Of a stretch of 37,480 nucleotides of DNA, positions 23,608 to 31,875 are shown piece by piece. The notes beneath the pieces were generated by a model. It ran no database searches. It saw nothing but the letters and a program-made list of their open reading frames with translations, and was not told where the DNA came from. The position numbers and the translations under genes are program-made. Position 1 is the first letter of the stretch, and each line of letters opens with the position of its first letter. The DNA is from an uncultured Prevotellaceae bacterium (lineage in GTDB: Bacteria; Bacteroidota; Bacteroidia; Bacteroidales; Bacteroidaceae): NCBI GenBank assembly GCA_946185805.1, contig CAMHKU010000016.1, forward strand, positions 1-37,480. The letters are read 5' to 3'.

Positions 23608-25110
23608 TTAGTCGTGCAGGTCGAGCACGAAGCGCGCACCCTTGGTGTAAGAGCTGTCCAGGTCGAGGTCGCCGTCCATCTTCAGTGCCATCTGCTTGCA
23701 AATGGGCAGTCCAAGACCGTCGCCCTGCGTCAGGTCGCGCACCGCGCGGAAGGGCTTGAACACCTCGTCGCGCTGGTCCTCGGCAATGCCCGTTCCGGTG
23801 TCGGAAACCAGGAACTGGAACTTGTGGGCGCCACGCTTCTTGAACTCCAGGCGGATGGTGCCATCCTCGGGCGTATACTCGGCGGCATTGGCCAACAAAT
23901 GCTGCAGGATATGGGTGACGTACTCGCGGTTAAGCCGCACGCTCATCTTCGGAGCATCAATGGCAAGCTTGACACCCGACTTCACCAGGCTTTTCGCCTG
24001 CTCGGCCAGTTTCTCACAGAAGGGTTGCACCTGCGTGTCCTCAAGCTCCACGGCCTCGGTGCTGTTTTCCAGCTCCGACAGCGTCTGTATGTGGTCGCTG
24101 AAGTCTGCGAGAGCTTTCACCTCGGGCTGGCGGCTGTCGAGTTTCTCGAGCGTAGGCTGCAGCTGAGCGGAGATGTTGCTGATGAACTTCGCCTTCAGGG
24201 CGTTGTTCTCGTTAGAGAGTTTCAGGTTCTTGCTCAGCTTGCGATTCTGCAGGATATAGCGCATGAGCACCAGCCCGCCGAGCACCAGTGCAGCGGCCAG
24301 AGCGGCAGCCAGTATGCCTAGGCCGATGATGATGGCCTGTCGCGTGGTCAGCGAGCTGTCCTTCTCGGCTATCGATGCTTCGTTCTGGGCTATCTGCTGC
24401 TTCAGGGCGCCAGTCTCGTCGGCAAGCTTCTTGGCGCTGACGGAGTCTTTCCATGCCATGTAGCTGCCGTAGGACTGTGCCACCATGCTGGCACTGTTGG
24501 AGCGGCGGCCATTGGCAATGAGGGTCTTGTAGACCTCGTCTACCTTGCCATACTCCTTTGAGGCCGTCAGTTTGTCGGCCATTTCCTTGAACACGGCGTT
24601 GCCCTGGGCCGTCTGACCCATGGTGTAATAGTAGATAGCCTTGGTGTAGAGCAGGTCGTTTTTCACCTCCTCGTCGCTAGTGGCCTTGGCAAAGGCCTCC
24701 ATGGCGTTCAACTGCTCACGGGCGGCACCGGGCTTCTTGAAACGCATATACAGCTGATAGCGCTCCTTAGTATTCTGATAACGCAGGGCGGCCTGCTTGC
24801 CTTTGTCGCTGACCTGGCCCACGATGGCCTGATCGACGATGCGTAGCAGGTCAAAGGCTTCCTGATAGTTATCGTCCTTAACATAGAGGTCGACGGCCTT
24901 GGCGGCACACTCGATGCCCTGCTTCATCTGTCCTTTGTTGAAGTAATCCTCATAGGCACGAATGTAGGTGTAACGCGCTGTCACAGGGTGATGGTTCTCC
25001 AATTCTGTTTCTGCGCGCTGCTGCAACTGGCTCTTCTGAGCCTCCTGAGCAGTGGCCAGCGAGCAGCTCATGGTAAGCGCCAGCAGGCATGCAAAAAGTT
25101 GTCGTTTCAT
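23608..25110 (-). CDS. Periplasmic TPR sensor with histidine-kinase ATPase domain lacking the phospho-acceptor histidine
   Basis: 500 aa. A signal peptide (1-21) precedes a helical TPR-like sensor region (about 22-250), a membrane helix (about 259-287), a short coiled segment (about 288-330), and a HATPase_c domain (about 395-500). ATP-binding boxes are intact: N-box with N408 in LLANAAEYT, G1 DTGTGIAED (D437), FKPF, G2 GDGLGLP (about 463-469). The expected H-box FISNISHELRTPL is here FISNISAQLQPTL, with alanine 315 at the histidine position, so autophosphorylation in the usual way is not expected. No response regulator gene adjoins it. It may be a pseudokinase, a scaffold, or an ATPase acting on a partner. 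A -7 box lies upstream. Confidence 0.85.
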   Translation of the reverse strand: MKRQLFACLLALTMSCSLATAQEAQKSQLQQRAETELENHHPVTARYTYIRAYEDYFNKGQMKQGIECAAKAVDLYVKDDNYQEAFDLLRIVDQAIVGQVSDKGKQAALRYQNTKERYQLYMRFKKPGAAREQLNAMEAFAKATSDEEVKNDLLYTKAIYYYTMGQTAQGNAVFKEMADKLTASKEYGKVDEVYKTLIANGRRSNSASMVAQSYGSYMAWKDSVSAKKLADETGALKQQIAQNEASIAEKDSSLTTRQAIIIGLGILAAALAAALVLGGLVLMRYILQNRKLSKNLKLSNENNALKAKFISNISAQLQPTLEKLDSRQPEVKALADFSDHIQTLSELENSTEAVELEDTQVQPFCEKLAEQAKSLVKSGVKLAIDAPKMSVRLNREYVTHILQHLLANAAEYTPEDGTIRLEFKKRGAHKFQFLVSDTGTGIAEDQRDEVFKPFRAVRDLTQGDGLGLPICKQMALKMDGDLDLDSSYTKGARFVLDLHD

Positions 25111-25168
25111 AGTTTATGACTGTTTGTTGTTGTTCGGGTTAATGACGATAGAATATCGTTTCGTCATG

Positions 25169-25176
25169 CAAAAGTA
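25169..25176 (-). promoter_or_regulatory. -7 box (TACTTTTG) for the TPR sensor gene
   Basis: Minus-strand TACTTTTG fits TAnnTTTG and is about 59 bp before the ATG at 25110. No matching -33 TTTG is seen. Confidence 0.45.
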
Positions 25177-25216
25177 GTAATAATTCTTTAAAGAAAAGAA
25201 AAAAACGGCGTTTTTT

Positions 25217-25247
25217 TTTGAAGGCGCAAAAAAAACACGTAACTTTG
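25217..25247 (+). promoter_or_regulatory. Bacteroidetes promoter of the pectate lyase gene
   Basis: TTTG (25217-25220), exactly 19 bp, then TAACTTTG (25240-25247): a full match to the TTTG-N19-TAnnTTTG consensus. Transcription would start near 25254, leaving about a 109-nt leader. Confidence 0.8.
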
Positions 25248-25253
25248 TAGCCA

Positions 25254-25362
25254 AGTCAGGGAACATGGGTCTCCTCGCTCGCCTTAATCGGGTTAGGGCA
25301 CCCGCTTTTCCGGGAAAGAGTAACGAGCAAAACAACGAACTAAAAGAACTATAACGGAAGAA
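25254..25362 (+). promoter_or_regulatory. Structured 5' leader of the pectate lyase mRNA
   Basis: About 109 nt between predicted start site and ATG. It contains a CGGGT-tagggc-ACCCG stem (about 25292-25307), an overlapping CCCG-cttttc-CGGG alternative next to it, and a possible enclosing GCTCG/CGAGC pair (about 25278 and 25324). The competing hairpins could allow switching. I do not recognise a known riboswitch class. Confidence 0.4.
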
Positions 25363-27534
25363 ATGAAAAACTTACTTATGACACTTGCAGCCGCGCTTAG
25401 CCTGACGACGGCATCAGCAGACATTACCAAACAGGGCGGATGGCTGGAGACAGCCTATGCCGAATGGAGCCCCGTGGAGGGTGCCACCACTTATAACGTA
25501 TATATAAAAGGTGGCAAGTACAGTGACTTTACACAGATTGACCGCGAGCTGGTACGCAACTACGGCAGCTACGGCCGCGCCGACGTCGTTGGACTGAAAG
25601 CTGGCAGTTACGCGCTGAAGATAGTGCCCGTAGGTACAGATGGCGAGATAGCGTCTAAAGCACTGACCACTAACGCCTTAGAGGTAAAGGGTTACGACCG
25701 TACGGGCTTTGCACACTTCAACTATCCGGCAGGCATCGGCGCCTACAACAACGACGGCACGCTGAAAGCGGGCGGCAAGGTGCTCTACATCACCAAGCAG
25801 ACGGCCAAGACGGTGAAGGCCGACGTCGTTACCTCGTCGAAGGGCACCACCACAGCCTGCACAGGCATGCAAACTATTATCGACGCCTACCAGAAAGGCT
25901 ACGACAAGACACCCATCACCTTCCGCATCATCGGTCTGGTGACCAAGGACGACCTCGACAAGGTGAGCAGCTCGGCAGAGGGCATACAGATCAAGGGTAA
26001 GAACCCCGACAGCGAGCTGAACATCACCATCGAGGGTATAGGCACCGACGCCACGGTGAAGGGCTTCGGATTCCTTGTGCGCAATGCCAAGAGCGTGGAG
26101 ATGAGAAACTTCGGCGTCATAAGATGCATGGACGACGGCGTGTCGCTTGACACCGACAATAGCAATATCTGGGTGCACCACCTCGACGTGTTCTACGGCC
26201 CCAACGGCGGCGGCGACCATGCCAAGGGCGACGGCTCGGTAGACGTAAAGACCAACTCAAAGATGGTGACCGTAAGCTACTGCCGCTTCTGGGACACGGG
26301 CAAGACCAACATGTTTGGCATGAAAAGCGAGGCTGGCCCCAACTACATCAGCTATCACCACAACTGGTTCGACCACTCCGACTCGCGCCATCCGCGCATC
26401 CGCACCATGTCTGTCCACGTGTGGAACAACTACTTCGACAACGTGGCCAAATACGGCGTGGGCGCCACCAGCGGCGCCAGTGTCTTTGTAGAGAACAACT
26501 ACTTCCTCAACACCAAGAAGCCTATCCTCTCGTCGCAGCAGGGCACCGACGCCCAGGGCAGCGGCACCTTCGAGGGCGACGAGTCTGGAGCCATGATCAA
26601 GATTTTCGGCAACTACTTCGACCGCACGGCCAAGAACTTCAAGCTCTACACCCAGAAGGCGCCGGCCTCCACGGGCTATGACGCCTATGAGACGGCCACC
26701 CGCGAGGAGCAGATACCGGCCACGGAGGTGACGCGCGTTGGCAGCAACACCTACAACAACTTCGACACCGACGCCAAGCTGATGTACGCCTACACCCCCG
26801 ACAAGGCTGAGGACGTGCCGGCAGTAGTGACTGGAGAATACGGTGCTGGCCGCATGGGCCATGGCGACATCAGCTACACCTTCCCCGCAAACACGGGCAG
26901 CGACTCTGCCGATGCCGCCTACGACGAGAAATTTGGCACGATGCTCGACAACTACAAGTCGACGCTCATAGGCATCTTCGGCGAAAAGCCCCTCAACGAC
27001 GGCAGCGGCGATACCAGCCAGACAGAGCCTACACCCATGCCCGGCCCCTCGACACCTGTAGAGGGCTCGGTATTATGTACGTTTGACAAGAGCGGCACTC
27101 CTTCGAGTGCCCTCTTTACTGTTAACGGCAACGGCTCCAACAGCAAGGGAACGGCCACCGTCGACGGGCAGACGCTCTCGGAGTGTCTGAAACTGGAGTC
27201 GTCAACATCGGTGAAGTTCAGCGTCAGCACCACAACGGTCATGACTCTCTACTTTGCCGACACCGAGACGGCCAACATCAAGCTCGACGGCAAGAAAGTG
27301 ACCGCCGACGCCAGCACCTATACCACGACGCTAAGCGCCGGCGACCATGAGCTGACAAAGGGCGACACCCGCAACCTGTTTGCCATCAAGCTGACGCCAT
27401 CGGCTACCGCCGTCAAGGCTGTGAAGGCTCATGCCTCGGCAGCCAATACCACCTACAACCTCAGGGGCCAGACCGTGGCCCAGCCCCACAAAGGTCTTTA
27501 CATTGTCAACGGCAAGACGGCCATCGTCAAATAG
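25363..27534 (+). CDS. Secreted pectate lyase, polysaccharide lyase family 1
   Basis: 723 aa. Signal peptide (about 1-19), then an Fn3-like domain (about 24-110, WLETAYAEWSPVEGATTYNVYIKG), then the PL1 parallel beta-helix (about 120-500). It shows VWVHHLDVF-like NIWVHHLDVFYGPNGGGDHAKGD with calcium-binding aspartates (DGSVDVK), WFDHSDSRHPRIR with the catalytic arginine region, and VENNYFLNTKKPIL. A beta-sandwich-like domain follows (about 560-690), then a short tail ending KGLYIVNGKTAIVK, like the tail of the LRR protein. It would cleave polygalacturonate by beta-elimination outside the cell. It is a lone gene with its own promoter; no SusCD pair or other pectin enzyme is adjacent. Confidence 0.94.
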   Translation: MKNLLMTLAAALSLTTASADITKQGGWLETAYAEWSPVEGATTYNVYIKGGKYSDFTQIDRELVRNYGSYGRADVVGLKAGSYALKIVPVGTDGEIASKALTTNALEVKGYDRTGFAHFNYPAGIGAYNNDGTLKAGGKVLYITKQTAKTVKADVVTSSKGTTTACTGMQTIIDAYQKGYDKTPITFRIIGLVTKDDLDKVSSSAEGIQIKGKNPDSELNITIEGIGTDATVKGFGFLVRNAKSVEMRNFGVIRCMDDGVSLDTDNSNIWVHHLDVFYGPNGGGDHAKGDGSVDVKTNSKMVTVSYCRFWDTGKTNMFGMKSEAGPNYISYHHNWFDHSDSRHPRIRTMSVHVWNNYFDNVAKYGVGATSGASVFVENNYFLNTKKPILSSQQGTDAQGSGTFEGDESGAMIKIFGNYFDRTAKNFKLYTQKAPASTGYDAYETATREEQIPATEVTRVGSNTYNNFDTDAKLMYAYTPDKAEDVPAVVTGEYGAGRMGHGDISYTFPANTGSDSADAAYDEKFGTMLDNYKSTLIGIFGEKPLNDGSGDTSQTEPTPMPGPSTPVEGSVLCTFDKSGTPSSALFTVNGNGSNSKGTATVDGQTLSECLKLESSTSVKFSVSTTTVMTLYFADTETANIKLDGKKVTADASTYTTTLSAGDHELTKGDTRNLFAIKLTPSATAVKAVKAHASAANTTYNLRGQTVAQPHKGLYIVNGKTAIVK

Positions 27535-28146
27535 TCATTTTAACCGGAGCACGCTATCAGCCAATCGCTGATAGACCAGTCCTAAGGAGCCAAAGCGGTT
27601 GAGACTGTTGAGCGCCGCCTTGCGCACCGACACATTCTTAGAGGCAAGAGCCGCATGAGCCTGGTCAAGAAACTCATTGATACCCCGCTCATTCGGCTCT
27701 TGGCCGTTCATAAACAGGCGACTCAGCACGTGGAAACCGCACAGCTGGTATAAATCTTTGTCGGAGGCTATCCATTGATAGGCCTTCATCGGGGCATAGG
27801 GCAGATACTGATAGAGGTTCATCGATGCCTGCTCAGCTATCTCTACCGTCTCTGTCTGCTCCATCCAAATGTCTACCACCTCGGGCAGTATCTCGCCGGC
27901 GGGCATCACCATCGTGGCCAGGATCTTACACTCGCGCACGTTTTCCTTCCACAGGGCAATGGCCAGATGATAGTCCTTGCCCAGCTCGGCGGCCTTCTGC
28001 TGCAGCCGCGGCAGCGTGGCACCCCAGTTCAGATGATAGTCCACACCCTTGTCGCGCATCGACTGCGCCACGGCGCCGTCCATCATCAGCCGGAACGACT
28101 GCTTCACCTCGCGTATCTTTGCTCTTACATCTTCGTCGCTCATCAT
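27535..28146 (-). CDS. AlkD-like DNA alkylation repair protein
   Basis: 203 aa from ATG 28146; ATG 28143 or a GTG at 28152 are also possible. The helical repeat pattern and the block LGKDYHLAIALWKENVRECKILATMVM (read in two parts) match the HEAT-repeat DNA glycosylase family that removes alkylated purines. Later segments (SVRKAALNSLNRFGS) are HEAT-like as well. The C-terminus ends directly against the pectate lyase stop codon, with no base between the two convergent genes. It appears to be a single-gene unit. The catalytic residues were not individually verified. Confidence 0.8.
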   Translation of the reverse strand: MMSDEDVRAKIREVKQSFRLMMDGAVAQSMRDKGVDYHLNWGATLPRLQQKAAELGKDYHLAIALWKENVRECKILATMVMPAGEILPEVVDIWMEQTETVEIAEQASMNLYQYLPYAPMKAYQWIASDKDLYQLCGFHVLSRLFMNGQEPNERGINEFLDQAHAALASKNVSVRKAALNSLNRFGSLGLVYQRLADSVLRLK

Positions 28147-28152
28147 CCCCAC

Positions 28153-28358
28153 TCCCTTATTTTTTTGTTATACAAGATTATATGTGGGTCGAAGCTTTGT
28201 TTTTGGTAAACAGTGAAAAACAAGAATAACAGGAAAAAACAATGTAAGCCGACTGTATAAGGTTTTTATCGGTTTTCCTGGTTTTTATCTGTCTTTCAAA
28301 AAAACAACTATCTATCCACAATAAATCTAGCAGAATCCGATTTTAAATTTATTATTTT
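28153..28358. other. AT-rich intergenic region between alkD-like and DPP III genes
   Basis: About 200 bp, strongly A/T-rich. A short inverted pair, caggaaaa (28230-28237) and ttttcctg (28273-28280), could form a weak hairpin, and the remainder is T- and A-runs. I see no gene, no array and no convincing promoter. Confidence 0.4.
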
Positions 28359-30365
28359 TCAAATGAGTGTCCCGTACTCGCTGCTGTAGCGCAGCATTTG
28401 GTGAGCATAGCTTTCGCTGTAGTTCAGCTGGATATCAATGATTTCGCCATTGCCATCAGTAACAGGCAGCATCTGCGGATTGATAAATCCCTTGTAGGGG
28501 GCGAGGTTCAGACGCTTGTAGCGCTCCAGCACCTCAGCGTGCAGTTCCGGGTCTACCTTGACGGCATACTCTTCCACCAGTCGTCGTGCCGCCTCGTAGT
28601 CGCCCTCGCTCTTGATGCGCTGAACCTCAGCCAGCAGGGCGGCGATGAGCGTGCGCAGCCGCCCGTAGTCGCTGATTTCCACATAGGTCTTTCCCTCGCG
28701 CTTGACTAGCCGCACCACGTCGCCCTGCGCCTCACACCAGCGGGCTATGAGCGCGCGGTTGCGCATGTGGGCCTCCTCTATCTGGTTGCCGGGGGTGATG
28801 CGTATGAGCTGCGTCATCAGGCCGTTCATCATATAGCTGTAGTATTGCGCCTTGTAAGCCTCGCCGTCGGGCAGCAGTCCCAGCTCCACCAGCTTTGCAT
28901 CGGCCATATAGTAGAGCCCGAAGAGGTCGGCACGGGCCTCCTCTATCGTGTTGCCGTAAGCCTTCAGGGCGTCGGGGTCGACACCAGGCAGCAACTGTCC
29001 GCTGCCGTGGCCTAAGCACTCGTGCAAGTCGGTATGCAGGTCGTCGGTCACGTCGCCATATTTCTCTATCAGCGCCAGCGTGGCACCGTCAACGACAAAC
29101 TCCTCCTTGAAGCCGCTGCCATGCGACGCTTTGTTGTAAGCCTCGGTGATATTGGAGATGGTGATGCTCTTTGAGCCATACTGCGCCCTGATCCAGTCGG
29201 CGTTAGGCAGGTTGATGCCGATGGCCGTCGAGGGGTACTCCTCGCCGCCGAGCATGGCAGCACAGATGACATTGGCCGACACGCCCTTGACCACCGGCTT
29301 GCGGAACCGGGGGGCTACGGGCGAATGGTCTTCAAACCACTGCGCATGGGCGGCGATGGTCTGCGTGCGGTGGGTGGCCTCCTCGTCGATGTATTCCACC
29401 AGCGCCTCCCACGAGCCTTTCAGCCCCAAGGGGTCGCCATAGACCTCAATGAAGCCGTTGATGAAGTCTACCCTACCCTCCAGGCACTGCAGCCAGCGTA
29501 TGCTATAGTCGTCGAAGGTCGCGAGGTCGCCCGTCTCGTAATAGCTGATGAGCGTTTCTATCACCTCGCGCTGACGCTCGTTCTCGGCAACGCCGGCAGC
29601 CTTGCGCAGCCAGTAGACGATGTGGCGGATGGCATTGCCATAACGCCCGTCGGCTTTCCACACGTCCTCTACCAGTTGGCCGTCGAGCTTCACCAGCGTG
29701 GAGTTCAAGCCATACGACGGCGCACCGCCCGCACCTTTACGTGCACGGCTGTCGGCACCGCCCTCGGCTCTACGGGCCTGGCTGTCTGTCTCGCCCTCAG
29801 CTTTCTTGGCGGCATAGTAGGCTTCGGCCTCGGCCTGGGTCACTCCCTGGTAGAAGTTGCAGGCCGACGTGAGCAGCAGGTCTTCGCCGTCGGCTTTGTT
29901 CACACGCTTAGGCAGCACCGTAGGGTCGAAGATGACGGGACAGAGCTCGTTGCACAGCTCGTCGACCGTCTGGCCCTCGCCGAGCGGCAGCCGGCGGGCG
30001 TCCACCTCGTGGAGCACGCGCCGCAGATACTGCTCGCTGAAGGCGGGCACGAACTTCTCGCTGCCGTAGTGATGATAGATACCGTTACTAAACCACACCC
30101 GCTTAAGATACGCCTCCAGCGCCTTGAAGTCGTCAGTGTCATGATCCACGCAGAGGTCTGTATACACCGTCTCTAGCATCTTGCGGATACGGAGGTTATA
30201 AAAACCATACTGGTCGAACGTGATGTCACGTCCGAACAGTGCTGCTTTGGAAAGATAAAAAACGAGGCGTTTCTGGGGTAATGATAGTTGGCTGAATCCT
30301 TTTAATTCATAGCGGAGCATCTGCAAATCAGCAAAACGCTCTGCCGTATAAAAAAATGGTTCCAT
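28359..30365 (-). CDS. Dipeptidyl peptidase III (M49 zinc peptidase)
   Basis: 668 aa. It cleaves dipeptides from peptide N-termini. The zinc motif is HECLGH at residues 448-453 (ligands H448 and H453, catalytic E449), with the third ligand expected at E476 in NTIEEARADLFGLYY. Cysteine inside the motif is the form known from the Bacteroides thetaiotaomicron enzyme. No signal peptide is seen from ATG 30365, so it is likely cytoplasmic. Residues 189-210 are a duplicated 11-residue unit (AEGETDSQARR / AEGGADSRARK) encoded by two 33-bp repeats, inserted before PSYGLNSTLVKLDG. The ATG directly follows the stop of the AraC-type gene, implying translational coupling in a two-gene operon. Confidence 0.92.
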   Translation of the reverse strand: MEPFFYTAERFADLQMLRYELKGFSQLSLPQKRLVFYLSKAALFGRDITFDQYGFYNLRIRKMLETVYTDLCVDHDTDDFKALEAYLKRVWFSNGIYHHYGSEKFVPAFSEQYLRRVLHEVDARRLPLGEGQTVDELCNELCPVIFDPTVLPKRVNKADGEDLLLTSACNFYQGVTQAEAEAYYAAKKAEGETDSQARRAEGGADSRARKGAGGAPSYGLNSTLVKLDGQLVEDVWKADGRYGNAIRHIVYWLRKAAGVAENERQREVIETLISYYETGDLATFDDYSIRWLQCLEGRVDFINGFIEVYGDPLGLKGSWEALVEYIDEEATHRTQTIAAHAQWFEDHSPVAPRFRKPVVKGVSANVICAAMLGGEEYPSTAIGINLPNADWIRAQYGSKSITISNITEAYNKASHGSGFKEEFVVDGATLALIEKYGDVTDDLHTDLHECLGHGSGQLLPGVDPDALKAYGNTIEEARADLFGLYYMADAKLVELGLLPDGEAYKAQYYSYMMNGLMTQLIRITPGNQIEEAHMRNRALIARWCEAQGDVVRLVKREGKTYVEISDYGRLRTLIAALLAEVQRIKSEGDYEAARRLVEEYAVKVDPELHAEVLERYKRLNLAPYKGFINPQMLPVTDGNGEIIDIQLNYSESYAHQMLRYSSEYGTLI
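29736..29801 (-). repeat. Two 33-bp units in frame inside the DPP III gene
   Basis: Units 29769-29801 and 29736-29768 share most bases and encode 11 residues each, followed by a third decayed GAGGA stretch. A multiple of three keeps the frame. Confidence 0.75.
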
Positions 30366-30833
30366 TTATTCTTTATCCGTAGTTTTCTTCTTCGATTTCC
30401 TCACCGCCTGCGAGGGATGCTGCTGCAAGTGCTGCAGGCGATATTCGCGCGGTGTCATGTTCATCAGCTTGTAAAACGAGGCATAAAACGACTGGCGATT
30501 GGCAAAGCCCACCATATCACTGACCTCCTCCATGCGCAAATCCTGATAGCGTTTGTCTACCAGAATCGACATGGCCTCTTCGATGCGGTATTTGTTGATA
30601 AATGAGGCGTAGTTCATATGAAACCTGACATTGACCACCGCCGATACGTAACGCGTGTTGGTACCCAAGTCCTCGGCCAGCTTCTTGGCCGAATAGTCCT
30701 TGTCCTTGTACTTTTTCTGCATGACGATGATGTTCAGGATCTTCTCTTTCATCTCATCCATCAGCTTGGGGCTCACTAAACTCCTATAGTTAGCCTCCTT
30801 TTCCTTCTTCACGGTAATGTTATATTTTGCCAT
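30366..30833 (-). CDS. AraC-type DNA-binding regulator
   Basis: 155 aa, mainly an AraC C-terminal double helix-turn-helix: YSAKKLAEDLGTNTRYVSAVVN (first HTH, about residues 48-69) and MEEVSDMVGFANRQSFYASFYKLMNMTPREYR (second HTH and signature, about 100-131). There is a short N-terminal helix-rich part and a lysine-rich tail but no ligand domain, so it may respond through a partner or a kinase. Its TAA stop touches the DPP III ATG, so it probably regulates or is coordinated with that gene. Start ATG 30833, with a full promoter upstream. Confidence 0.88.
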   Translation of the reverse strand: MAKYNITVKKEKEANYRSLVSPKLMDEMKEKILNIIVMQKKYKDKDYSAKKLAEDLGTNTRYVSAVVNVRFHMNYASFINKYRIEEAMSILVDKRYQDLRMEEVSDMVGFANRQSFYASFYKLMNMTPREYRLQHLQQHPSQAVRKSKKKTTDKE

Positions 30834-30872
30834 ACATCAAGAGGATGATTTATAATGGTATAGTTTTCTGTG

Positions 30873-30904
30873 CAAATATAAGGAAATTTTACAGACCATC
30901 CAAA
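30873..30904 (-). promoter_or_regulatory. Promoter of the AraC-type regulator/DPP III operon
   Basis: On the minus strand TTTG (30904-30901), 20 bp, TATATTTG (30880-30873), close to the Bacteroidetes consensus. The start codon is about 39 bp downstream. Confidence 0.7.
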
Positions 30905-30991
30905 TAATTTTGCTTTTTTCTGAAAAAGTTTTTTGAAATTATTACAAAAACGCCCTCATTTCGTGACAATTACAACTTTTTGAGCCTGAAA

Positions 30992-31606
30992 CTATTCTTT
31001 TTTCAACAAAGGCAACGAGATATGATACCTGACGGCGAGAAACCTGATGAGGCATGTAACAAGAAAGGATACAACCGCCGCCATTTCTACCGAAGCCCCT
31101 ACGACATTCATCCCCCAGTAGGCCATGCCGCCCAAGATGCATGCCATGGCATAAATTTCTTTATGGAAGATGACCGGCTCGTTGTTCAACAGCACATCGC
31201 GGATGACACCTCCCGCCGAGCCAGTGATGCAGCCCATGATGATAGCCACCCAGAAGGGATGGTCGAAGGCCAGCGATTTCTGGATGCCGGCGATGGTGAA
31301 AAGTGCCAGTCCCAGGGTGTCGAACACCAGCCACGCATTCTTCAGCGGCTCCATCCACCGTCCGAAGCACACCACCGTCAGCAGCGCCACCGCCGTACAT
31401 ATCATATAGATGGGCGTGGTCATCCAGAAGGGCGTGGTGCCCAGCATGACGTCGCGCAACGTTCCGCCGCCGATGGCCACGGCGATGCCGCAGATATAGC
31501 CTCCAAACCAGTCGAACTCCTTGGCCGCGGCATGGCGGATGCCGGAGATGGCAAAGGCAAAGGTGCCCAGCAGCTCTATCAGGTTATATATAAGGTCTTG
31601 TTCCAT
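30992..31606 (-). CDS. TRIC/UPF0126 family membrane protein (YicG-like)
   Basis: 204 aa with about seven predicted membrane helices. Two repeated halves each carry the family glycine-rich motif: AVAIGGGTLRDVMLG (about residues 42-56) and TGSAGGVIRDVLLNNEPVIF (about 130-149). Bacterial members of this family form trimeric cation (K+) channels; E. coli relatives have also been linked to glycine uptake, so the substrate is open. Start ATG 31606. The upstream gap carries nonamer repeats and no visible promoter, so cotranscription with rarA is possible. Confidence 0.9.
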   Translation of the reverse strand: MEQDLIYNLIELLGTFAFAISGIRHAAAKEFDWFGGYICGIAVAIGGGTLRDVMLGTTPFWMTTPIYMICTAVALLTVVCFGRWMEPLKNAWLVFDTLGLALFTIAGIQKSLAFDHPFWVAIIMGCITGSAGGVIRDVLLNNEPVIFHKEIYAMACILGGMAYWGMNVVGASVEMAAVVSFLVTCLIRFLAVRYHISLPLLKKE

Positions 31607-31669
31607 GTGTTTTAAGGCTTGAGGTTTATGATTACTTCATTTTTCCTTTGTGAGAGATGCTGCCCTGAT

Positions 31670-31741
31670 TCTATAGCTGCTATAGCTTCTATAGTCTCTA
31701 TAGTTTCTATAGTCTCTATAGCTTCTATAGCTTCTATAGTG
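31670..31741. repeat. tctatagct nonamer array
   Basis: Eight 9-bp units: tctatagct, gctatagct, tctatagtc, tctatagtt, tctatagtc, tctatagct, tctatagct, tctatagtg. The ctatag core is palindromic. It lies between rarA and the TRIC-family gene. A second nonamer array is at 6361-6512. Confidence 0.95.
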
Positions 31742-31769
31742 CCCTTGCGGCGGGCAAGGCGGCGGGCGA

Positions 31770-31794
31770 AGCCCTCCCCTTTAGAGGAGGGGCT
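31770..31794. repeat. GC-rich imperfect hairpin (CCCTCCCC/GAGGAGGGG)
   Basis: agccctcccct-ttag-aggaggggct folds into an imperfect stem with one offset. It resembles the arms of the palindrome inside purM and may be another copy of that family, preceded by a gcggcgggc duplication at about 31747-31768. Confidence 0.55.
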
Positions 31795-31831
31795 GTGGGC
31801 AGTAATTTCTCCACGCGAAATCTCGTAGAAC

Positions 31832-31875
31832 CTTTTAATCTTTTAATTTTTTAATTTTTCAATTTTTCAATTTTC
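31832..31875 (-). repeat. tttaatt/tttcaatt array overlapping the rarA 3' end
   Basis: Units of 7-8 bp (cttttaat, tttttaa, tttttcaa). On the minus strand they read aaaaattga and supply the rarA stop TGA (31869-31867) and its last two residues, E-N. Confidence 0.75.

Noticed and set aside
23608..25110. Ordinary two-component histidine kinase
   Set aside because: The phospho-acceptor position is alanine and no response regulator gene is adjacent.
25114..25335. 73-residue minus-strand reading frame over the pectate lyase leader
   Set aside because: It covers a consensus promoter and poly-T tract, and has low-complexity F/Y/K composition.
25363..27534. Pectin utilisation locus including the SusCD genes
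   Set aside because: The SusCD operon is 5 kb away behind a strong terminator and opposite-strand genes, and no further pectin enzyme is present.
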